Source: Symbiodinium natans (Eukaryota; Sar; Dinophyceae; Suessiales; Symbiodiniaceae). From it: a DNA stretch of 64,000 bases. The stretch covers positions 1 to 64,000 of the forward strand of contig CAJNDS010002487.1 of the NCBI GenBank assembly GCA_905221605.1. The letters run 5' to 3'. Numbering within the stretch: position 1 is the stretch's first letter; every line of letters begins with the position of its first letter. Shown here in pieces: positions 1 through 9,000 of the stretch. The notes below the pieces were generated by a model. That model worked only from the letters and a program-made list of their open reading frames with translations, did not search any database and was not told where the DNA came from. Made by a program: the position numbers and the translations under genes.

Positions 1-713
1 GGGCTTTAGGGTGGGTATGGGTGGGGTTTAGGGTTTAGGGTTTAGGGTTCAGGGTTTAGGGTTTAGGGTTGAGGGTTGAGGGTTTAGGGTTTAGGGTTTA
101 ATTAGGGTTGAGGGTTGAGGGTTTAGGGTTTCGGGCTTACGCCCTGAACCCCTTACAGGGTGAGGACGAGAGGCAGTGCCCGAACCACATCCTCAGAAAG
201 TTCTTTCTCCAGAGCTCAGCAGCAACCCGAAATTGCCCTTCTCCCTGTGGAGACCTGTCCTCAAGACCATCGAGGTCATCTTCAGCGCTTTATAAGCCCA
301 ACCGCTCCACCCAAGTTCAGTGTCTTATAGTAACAGCATCGACAAACCAACCCTAAGCTCGATAAACAAAAAAAAACAGAACAAATAAAGAGGTGAGGAC
401 CTGGGAAAGGCTGCAGCAAGTGTGGCCCCTCTCTTGAAACTCCACTTCCAACGCCCTGCAGCTTTTGCTGGCCATTCGCTAGGGCAGCTAGGTCGAGGGT
501 TCAGGATTTGGGGCTGAGGGTAGGTTTCGGAGCGCGAAGCTTGTGTGGTTGATTAGAAAACTCTGCCCCTAAACCCTAAACCCTAAACCCTAAACCCTCA
601 AAATGCTACATTCAGAGCCCTCGCCTGAACCCTTCGGGCCTTGGCAACCAACGTCTTGGGAGTCGGAAGCCTGGCACAGCGGCAGCAGTTCTTCAAAGTC
701 GTGGATTTATCTG
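1..713. other. Repeat-bearing flank without a recognisable gene
   Basis: The first 110 bases are degenerate TTTAGGG heptamers and 567-599 is a short CCCTAAA array. The sequence between them has short open frames only and no motif I recognise. It ends where the left arm of a palindromic element begins. Confidence 0.6.
24..110 (+). repeat. Degenerate TTTAGGG array
   Basis: Tandem heptamers with GGGTTGA and GGGTTCA variants at the left edge of the window. Confidence 0.85.
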
Positions 714-772
714 GCTGGTTCTTAGTAGGGAATGAGGGAATGAGGTACCCTATACAATCCCTTAAAGGGTAT
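714..772 (+). repeat. Left arm of palindromic element A, split by the retrotransposon
   Basis: Carries TTCTTAGTAGGGAATGAGG. Its reverse complement lies at 12153-12208, on the far side of the LTR element. Three comparatively uninterrupted relatives occur at 44.6, 49.4 and 55.9 kb, so this was one MITE-like unit before the retrotransposon landed in it. Confidence 0.8.
768..772 (+). repeat. Target site duplication GGTAT, left copy
   Basis: GGTAT directly precedes the 5' LTR and is repeated at 12148-12152 directly after the 3' LTR. Five bases is the usual duplication length for Ty1/copia elements. Confidence 0.9.
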
Positions 773-1199
773 TGTTGAATGTCCAGACCCTCCACGAGCC
801 CTTTGCCCAGGTGCTTCGCTTCTTCTTTTCCGACTTGTGGTTCAAAGGCATGCAGCACGAGCACATAACCCGAACATGCTTGAAGCACTCAGTAGGGATG
901 TGCTAGGAAGGGGCTGCATGCACCACAAACACATAGCTTTCAAGAAAGATTTGTAAGTCTGGCTTTGTATAGCACTTGTCAGCTTGCTTTTGTTCTTTCT
1001 TCTCTTCTGAGTCCGAGCGTGTTCGCTAGCTGAGAGAAAAGCCATAGGCCGCTCTGCGCTGTGCAGTCTGGGAGACTTTGGGCGATTGGAGTTTCGGAGG
1101 TTTTCTTCGGCAAAGAATACAAGGTTCGAGATTTCGGAGGAGGACTCAGTCCACATCGAAGGGGTGCTCTTCGCTGGGGACCTGTTTGAGCCATCAACA
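773..1199 (+). mobile_element. 5' LTR
   Basis: Begins TGTTGAATGTCC and ends CCATCAACA (TG...CA with a TGTTGA/TCAACA inverted repeat). Length 427 bp, matching 11721-12147 throughout. The promoter and polyadenylation signals should lie inside, but I could not assign them. Confidence 0.95.
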
Positions 1200-1214
1200 G
1201 GTTATGAGTGCCCA
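1200..1214 (+). promoter_or_regulatory. Possible tRNA primer-binding site
   Basis: GGTTATGAGTGCCC immediately follows the LTR, where a primer-binding site is expected. It resembles initiator-tRNA-complementary sites of copia elements but was not matched to a tRNA. The apparent gag ATG at 1204 lies inside it. Confidence 0.35.
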
Positions 1215-2487
1215 ATCCGCTTCGGCGGTGCGGGGCTCCGCTACAGGGCCTCTGATGAATGGTCGCGGGCACCAGTCGTCGGTGGCGCCAAGCTATGGGG
1301 CTGCTTCTGAAGCTGGGTCTACAAGTGGTGTGGGCTTGGATGCTGGGAGCAGTTTGCCGCAGGACACGAGGATGGCCTCCGGCTGCAGATCTGGCAATGA
1401 TCTGCAGCAGGGGTCCATCCCTGGCTCTGGAGGTGGTGGTACAGCTACACCTTTGGAGGTTGTGAATGACCTGAGGGCGGCAACCGATGGGGGCGAGGCC
1501 CCAGATACCGGTTTGCCCCCTGGAGCAGGCAACAACAGTTCAGAACTACCCGAAGGACCTTTGGAGAGTGCACGGCGAGCTGTAGGACAGATCTGGCAAG
1601 CGGTGCAGGTGGCAGCTGGACACCCTGCTATGGCTTCCCGACCTCCTATGAACGAAGGAGGAGAGTCTGGGGAAGTGGAAACGTATCTGAGTGCTGGCTG
1701 GGATGGGTCACGGGATGATTCGAGGTCTCCCTCTCCACCACGTGGGCCTCCCCCCGCTCCAGCCGAGGTGACGTTGCAGCAGCCACTGTTTCCACCTGAA
1801 GTCCTGAGCCAGATTGAGACGATGAATCGCGAGGCACCTTTGCTTTCTGGGTTTGGGAGTCCTGGAAGAGAAGCTGGAAGGCCTGAGTCGTCGGATTCAG
1901 CTGGTGTGAGCAGTGGGGCCGTTCAGGCCGAAGTGCATCGACAGCTGGAGGTCATGCGAAGAGAGCATAGTGCGCTTGTACAGGGACTAGCTAGGGAGAA
2001 TGAGTTCCTAAGGGACCGTCTCGCTAATGCTGTAGCTGTAGCAGAACGGGAGTCGTGGAGAACTAGCACTGTAGGTAAGGTGTGGGGTTGGTTGGGTGAG
2101 AACTTCAAGGGATTGGGTTCGGGTCCTCGGCAAACCCTCAACCAGCCAGGCGCAGGTTTTCCCCCGGTTGCAGCTCAGGGTACGAGACCCTTGGAGCAGG
2201 TCCCAGGCGTGCCAGGTCCAGGTGCAGCATTTCCCTCGGTCGCAGCTCAGGGTATGCAGCCCTTGGAGCATGTCCCAGGCGTGACAGGCCCAGGCTTTGC
2301 ATTTCCCTCGGTCGCAGCTCAGGGTATGCAGCCGCCCTTGGAGCATGTCCCAGGCGTGCCAGGTGCATCAGGTGCAGCATTTCCCTCCGTCGCAGCTCAG
2401 GGTATGCAGCCGCCCTTGGAGCATGTCCCAGGCGTGCCAGGTGCATCAGGTGCAGCATTTCCCTCCGTCGCAGCTCAGGGTATGCCG
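1204..2487 (+). CDS. Gag N-terminal part of the copia polyprotein (first frame)
   Basis: Open frame starting 5 bases after the 5' LTR (MSAQSASAVRG...). The first 230 residues are Ser/Gly/Pro-rich and probably disordered. A predicted coiled coil with regularly spaced Leu, Arg and Glu follows at about nt 1918-2070, and then a tandem Pro/Val/Gly-rich repeat. At about nt 2484-2487 a repeat unit has lost a net 13 nt relative to its neighbours (GGTATGC then CGTCCC), and the reading frame moves from this frame to the one used by the rest of the polyprotein. Because the shift sits in an unstable tandem repeat, a recent deletion or an assembly error is likelier than programmed frameshifting. The start codon is the first ATG of the frame after the LTR. 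Confidence 0.75.
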
Positions 2488-3050
2488 TCCCAGGCGTGCC
2501 AGGTGCATCAGTTGCAGCATTTCCCTCGGTCGCAGCTCAGGGTATGCAGCCCTTGGAGCATGTCCCAGGCGTGCCAGGTGCATCAGGCTTTGCGTTTCCC
2601 TCGATTGCAGCTCAGGGTATGCAGCCCTTGGAGCATGTCCCAGGCGTGCCAGGTGCATCAGGTGCAGCGTTTCCCTCGGTCGCAGCTCGGGGTACGAAGC
2701 CCTTAGAGCATGTCCCAGACGTGCCAGGTGCATCAGGTGCAGCATTTCCCTCGGTCGCAGCTCGGGGTACGAAGCCCTTGGAGCAAGTCGTAGGCGTGCC
2801 AGGTCCAGGTGCGGCGTTTCCCTCGGTCGCAGCTCGGGGTACGAAGCCCTTGGAGCAAGTCCCAGGCGTGCCAGGTCCAGGTGCAGCATTTCCCTCGGTC
2901 GCAGCTCGGGGTACGAAGCCCTTGGAGCAAGTCCCAGGCGTGCCAGGTCCAGGTGCAGCATTTCCCCCGGTCGCAGCTCAGGGTATGATGCCCTTGGAGC
3001 ATGTCCAAGGCGTGCCAAGCCCAGGTGCAGCAGTTTCCCCGATCCAAGAT
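2150..3050 (+). repeat. Tandem repeat within gag, unit about 63-75 nt
   Basis: About a dozen copies of a unit encoding variants of FPSVAAQGMQPLEHVPGVPG. Copies alternate between a PGPGAA linker and a longer PGASGAA linker. The repeat gives long open frames on both strands, which are shadows. The frameshift at about 2487 lies inside it. Confidence 0.9.
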
Positions 3051-6000
3051 GCAAACGCTAGGAGTCCTGAGGTCACGAACTTACTGCAAGGCCTGCAAGC
3101 TGTCCTGCGGGGAAGTGAAGGTTCACCCACGAGTGCCGAGCAGGTCAAGTACCATTGGCAGGAACTTCCTAAGTTGCCTGAAATTGGGGCTGAGGCATCG
3201 TTGGCATTCATGGATTGGTTGCACCTTTGCGCGCCCTGTGTGGAGGACATGTCCAGCACATCGGCTGACTATTGGGCATGCTTGTGCAAGGAAGCAGAGA
3301 GATGGTACGCTGGATACATATCGGCCGATCCTGTCACCCGTTTGACTCTAAACCCTGTCCCGAGTTACGAACTCCAGGATGTAAGATGGTCCAGGTTGGC
3401 AAAAAGGTTGGAGTCGCTCCTAATTGCAGCCTGCCCAAAGTCCGTCAAGGAAGAACTCGTGGCAGGGAGGATCAAAACTCCTCTGGGGATCATCTGCCGA
3501 CTGTATTCTCTGTATGCCCCTGGTGGAGTCTCGGAACGAGAGCAGGGGATTCAGTTCCTTCAATCTCCTGTGCAAGCATCATCGCCGCACCAAGCCACTG
3601 AAGTCCTCCGGAAGTGGAAGCGTTGGCTACTGCGAACTCAAGCCTTGGGAGGAACCACTCCTGATCCAGTGATCCTTGTAAAGGCCCTAAATACGATAGT
3701 TAAGGGTGTGCTTGAGGGGGCTCCCGAAGCTCTCTTTAGGGTTAATCTGGTTCGAGCCGCCTTGAAGGTTGAGGTTGCACCAAGCCAGGAGTCGGTCGTT
3801 CAGCTCCATGCTGCTCTTACTGCCGAGGTTGAAGCGCTCGGAAGGGTCACTCCGAAGGCCAAGGCCCCCCCTCCTCAGGTTGCAGCGGTGGATAACCCGA
3901 CGGCTCCAGCATCGTCTTCGCAAGCACCAGGCCCTAAAGGAAAGGGGAACCCTAAGAACCCTGCCCCAGGACTCCCGACGGTTAACCCTAAGAGTCCTCC
4001 GCCACAGCCTGGTTCCACAGGGAATAAGTGTCGGTTCTTTCTGCAGGGTCAGGGTTGCCGTAAAGGGGAAAGGTGCCAAGACTTGCACGAGTGGAAGGAG
4101 ATCCCTGCGAATGAGCGTAGTGAAAGATGTATGGCTTGTGGAGGAAGGAATCACCGGAAGGTGGATTGCCCGAACAGCAAAGCCGGAAGGGCCGGGGGTC
4201 CACCTCCCAAGAACCCTAAGACCTCACCTCCACCAAAGGGACCTGAGTTGAAGGCTGCAGCTCCCTCGCCCAATGCCAACCACGTCACAGCTCTCCTTGA
4301 GGATGCTGCCAAGGTTCTCAAGGCAATCCAGCCCAAGGAACCCTCCGGGGTACCTGTCGTTGAAGCACAGCCCATTCCATCAGCGTCGCAAGCTCCTGTC
4401 GCCCAAGGGGTTCCTGTTTCGGTTGCGACCCTTCAGGCCCACCTCGATGCGATCCGCCAGGCGATCCCTGATGGACAGCCTAACATCAGAACTGCACAGG
4501 TAGCAAGCACTGACCCCTCGCCTTGCGAGGTAGACCAGGCTGAAAGGACTGGCTTGCTGGACTCCGGAGCCTCGCACCCCATGCGTTCTCGAGAGCCTAA
4601 GGACACCAACACGTCCCGCACTGAGGTCACTTTGGCCGGAGGGGTGACGAGGGTGATGGAGCAAAATTCCTCCGGAACCATCCTGGTTGAGCCGGGATCG
4701 CAGCCCATCGTCCCGGTTGGAGCTTTGATCCAGGAGCTAGGATGCTCTTTGACATGGTCTGGGAAGAAGGCCACCTTGGTGCATCCGCTTCATGGGAAGA
4801 TCCCGCTTCGTGTCCGCCAGGGTTGTCCGATCTTGGCAGAGACCAGAGCTTTGGAGCTCATCCATGAGCTTGAAGAAGCTAAGCTGGCGAAGTTCAACAC
4901 TGAGGTGGAGGAGCTTCAGGCCATCCTAAGAGGTTTAAGTGCACCGAAGCCACTGAAGGCTAGGGTCAAGGAAGCTAGGGAAACTGGTTCCAGGGTTGAG
5001 CTGCTGCAAGCTGCGACGGCAACAGGCCTCTTTGCGAAGGAGCACCTTCCTCTCCTGGGAGCCAACCTCCCCATCCACAGCCACCATGTGCGACACGTCC
5101 TAAAGGCCCTTCAGCTGCCAAGGAGAACTAGGCGAACGCTAGAGAGCTCTAAGGACTGGGTGCTAAGGTTTGTTAGGCAAGACTTCGGGGACGATCCTTT
5201 GGATACTTGGTGTAATCAAAGGGGGGTTCCCATAGTAACCATCAACCTGAGCAAGCAGCACCGCGAGGCCCTGACTCCTGGAAACAGCGTCGCTCAGATT
5301 CTTCTATGGGCCGCCGTCCATGGTCGAATTGCTGGGGTAGAGGGTGAGCTTGGCCCCAACCTCAGCCTGGTCCCGTTGTTACAGTGGTTGTGGACCCTTT
5401 CGTCTGTTGTTAGGGGTTACACGGTTCCGTTGGCGGTAATGTCGTCGTCGTCCAAACCCTTCACGACTGAGGCGTGGAACCGGTTCGCTACTTGGACCGG
5501 TGGCCTTGAAACAAGAGAGGCGCCACACACCGGCACTGTGATTGCTTCCAACTGCGCCATACCATCCCTGGATTCCTGCAAGGTTGAGGCCGAGGTGAGA
5601 GCTTGCATTGCCGGAGCTTTCCTGCCACCGTCGGATGTTTTGCGTCCTGGAGAGCTTGAGAGCATTGATAAGGCCATTACTGAGGCCCGACGACAAATCC
5701 AGGAACCTTCCGAAGCACCTGTTGCTGCTGCCGTGAGCAAGAAAGAGGAGGAGTGGCGTCAACACATCTTGAGCGGCCACCTCCCCTATCGCCGCGACTG
5801 CAAGGCGTGCATCCTCGGGAGCGGGGTTGGCCTCCAACATCGGAAGGTTAAGGCCCCGGCATCTTTTGCCTTGTCTTGTGACCTTCTCGGTCCGTTGCCC
5901 GAGAAGGGGCTCTCGGAAGATTGTATCGCTTCCCGACCTCGACACAGATATGCCTTGGTGGCGGCCTACAGGGCACCGTCGGAGCTTTTGGAGAAGGGAG

Positions 6001-9000
6001 GCTGGATCGGCGCCAGGAAATCCATCGAGGATCTCTTCGCCAAGGATCTGCTTGATCAAATGGCCAAGGAGGGCAAGGACCTTCGAGGAATCCCTCCAAT
6101 TCCTGAGCATGATGTCAGTCCTGCCGAGGAGGACCACCGTCTGGAGGAGGAAGTCCAAGACGTTTTCTCCTGGCCAGAGGAGGAGGAAGGGGCGCCTGAG
6201 ATATCATCCACCTTGGATACCGTGACCGTGGAAGTTGAAGAGGAGGAGGAAGGGGGTCTGTGGGATGAAGAGGCCTTGCGAACGACTGTCAAACAGCTGG
6301 AAAGCCCTGTACCTCAAACCGTCCTTCGTTTTGTCCGCCCGATTCCCTCGAAACACTTCACGGCCATCCTGCCTGCCATCCACTCCATCATCTCCGAAAT
6401 AGAGCGCATCGGTCTACCCGTTCGTTCTTTGCACACCGACCAAGGAAGAGAATTCCTCTCCGAAGGGTTGAAGGAATGGTGTTCTAAGCGCTCCATCCGT
6501 GTGAGTATGTCCGAGCCTCACGACCATAAGGGGAACGGACTCGCCGAGAGGATCGTGGGATGGAGTAAACAGAGGGCGCGCACGCTCCTGAGCAGTGCAG
6601 ATCTCCCTGTCATCCATTGGCCCTCGGCGATGCAGTATGCTGCTTCCTTGCATCAACACCGAGTACTGGGAACATCACCTCCGGCCTACTTCGGGCAACG
6701 AGTGCTGTTTAAGAGGCCTGTCCTTCCTGGCAACCTGAAGCCCTGGAATCCCTGGTCCCAGGGGCGATACCTGTCACCGTCCAACATCGTCACCGATGGG
6801 CATGTTGTCTTGAATGATGAGGGGAAACTTGTGACGGTCCGGAACATCCGGGCAAACCCAGTCGATCCCGAGAAAGAAGTCCTGGATATGCCTGGCGTTG
6901 CTGCCGACTTTGGGTCCGAGTCCAAGCAAGACGACATTCCTTCATATGTCGTGCCAACAGAGCCTTCCGAAGAACGATACCAACCACCAGTACGTCGGGT
7001 TGTAGGAAAGACTCCGGGTGTTAGGTTGGGGGTTGAAGAGCCGCCGCCTGCACCACTGAGCCCGGAAGAGATTCCTCGTCTCGATGGAACTAAGAGCCAA
7101 CCACCTCGGGTTGTAGGTAAGTCTCCGGGTGTAAGGATAGGGGTTGAAGAGCCGCCTGAGGTCGAGCCGCTGCCGCTCCCTGATAGTAAGGGGTTAGAAG
7201 AGCCTGCACATCGGGTTGTAGGTAAGTCTCCGGGTGGAAGGATAGGAACCGAAGAGCCACCTGAGGTCGACCAACCAAGTCCCTTTGCAGAAGGCCTTAG
7301 AGTTCGCCCTGACCCACTTCACCTTAGCACAGATCCAGCGGAGCCTCCTGTCCCTGCGCCTAGAAGGAAGATTACTGGCAAGACCAAGATGGCTAAACGC
7401 ATCACGGTTGTCCAGCCCTTAGAAGAGAAAGCGAGAAGCCTGCGAGAAGCCTTGTCCTTCTCTCCTGGTGAAGTCGCTACCCTCCTGAATGAGGCCCTCA
7501 ACATTCGTCCCTCCGCCAACCATCAAAGGATTCGGGGCGTTGCTTCGGGTTGCACCTTTGGGGCTTATGCTAGGGGGTCCATCAACAAGGGGATTACCTT
7601 GGCGACAGGGGAGAGGCCCGAGCTTACCCGATACCTCAATGCCTTTCTGCAACACTCTCTCGGAGACTGTGAGCATCCGTCCGGAACTCCTCCCACATGG
7701 GTTGCCCTTGCTGTGTTCCGCGCGCGAGAGGTCTCTCCTCATCGTGACCTTCAAAACGAGATTGGGTCTTGGAACCATGCCGTCCATGTGAAGTGCCCTA
7801 CCTTGTGGGTTGAGAGTACTCAAGACTCTAACCCGGTCTTTGGAGGAGGAAAGCAAGAGGAAAGCGAGGTCAAGGTTACTTCCGAAAGGGTTTTAGCCGG
7901 GAGGGAGGTTCAGTTTCTGGAAGGGGCTGTCACCTTCAATGCCAGAAACTGGCATGCCGTGCCTGCAAGTTCAGATTGGGTCATTGCGGGTTTCACACCA
8001 CTGGGATGGGACCGTGACCTTTCTGATGCCCTTAGAGGTTTTGGGTTCCCTGTGCCCTCACCGGTGAGGATTGCAATGATCCAAGGAGGAGGGACATCCT
8101 CGAGCTCGGGAGAACTTGGTTCCGACCCGCAAGGCGACAGTGCCGCTACCTCTGGCATATCGGGAACAGGTTCCACCCAAGCCTCGATTCAAGTGTCCTC
8201 GCTTGGCTCAACTCCTGAAGAGGGCATCGAGCTACCTGACAGGCTTGGTGCCATCAATGACCCCGACTTAGTTAGGGCCCTGGTTACCCTAAACCTCCAA
8301 CACCGAGTAGAGGGGTTAGAGGCCTTGGGAGTTGAGGTTGCAAGGGACATGCTTTATGTGTACCCAGAAGACTTGCTGGAGGAAGGCTGGTCTCTCGTGG
8401 AAACCAGACTTTTCCGTGAGTTGGTTCTGCGGAATCTTGAGCAAGGGCCCACCACTGATGCACGTCCTAGTGGTCCAACACCTGCGACCCCGGCTCAGGC
8501 TGGGGTACGAGCCATTGGAGGAAATGGTTCACGACCTACCTTCATCCAGGAGATCCGGCAAAGAAGGCAGCAGAGAGCAGCGGAGGAACGAGCTTCCAAT
8601 GTTTCTGATGATGCCACGGCCGGGTCGTCCGAACCGCCAGAAGGACGACCAGATCCTCGGGTGACACCAGCTATCATCGAAGCACCGGCCCAAGAGGCAT
8701 TCGATGAGATCCAGCAGTGGACCCCAATTCCGCTTGAGGTTCTGCAACTTGCTGAGGAGCTTGGTTCCGAGGCGGATTTGGTGGCGCGACCTAGTGACAT
8801 CGAATATGCCAACAACACGTTCGATGATATGGTTCGGGGGTACTTTTGGAATCGGAATGGGTTGCATCCCATCGTCGCTCGCCTGGCCCTGAGAACCTTC
8901 GCCAGACACCGCTGTGATGTCCTGGGCCTTTCAGACAGTCATCCTGATGAGGAAGCCCAGGAGGAGTCAACGCTTGAGACTCCGGTGATCCGAATGGCCC

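Noticed and set aside
1-130. The left edge as a chromosome end
   Set aside because: The heptamers are degenerate and short, and longer, cleaner arrays occur all through the window, so they do not mark a terminus.
842-1156. A 104-codon minus-strand frame repeated at 11790-12104
   Set aside because: It lies wholly inside the two LTRs. The duplication reflects LTR identity, not a gene pair.
2138-3054. Long minus-strand frames in the gag repeat (Leu/Arg/Pro-rich)
   Set aside because: They follow from the periodic repeat on the coding strand and have no independent support.
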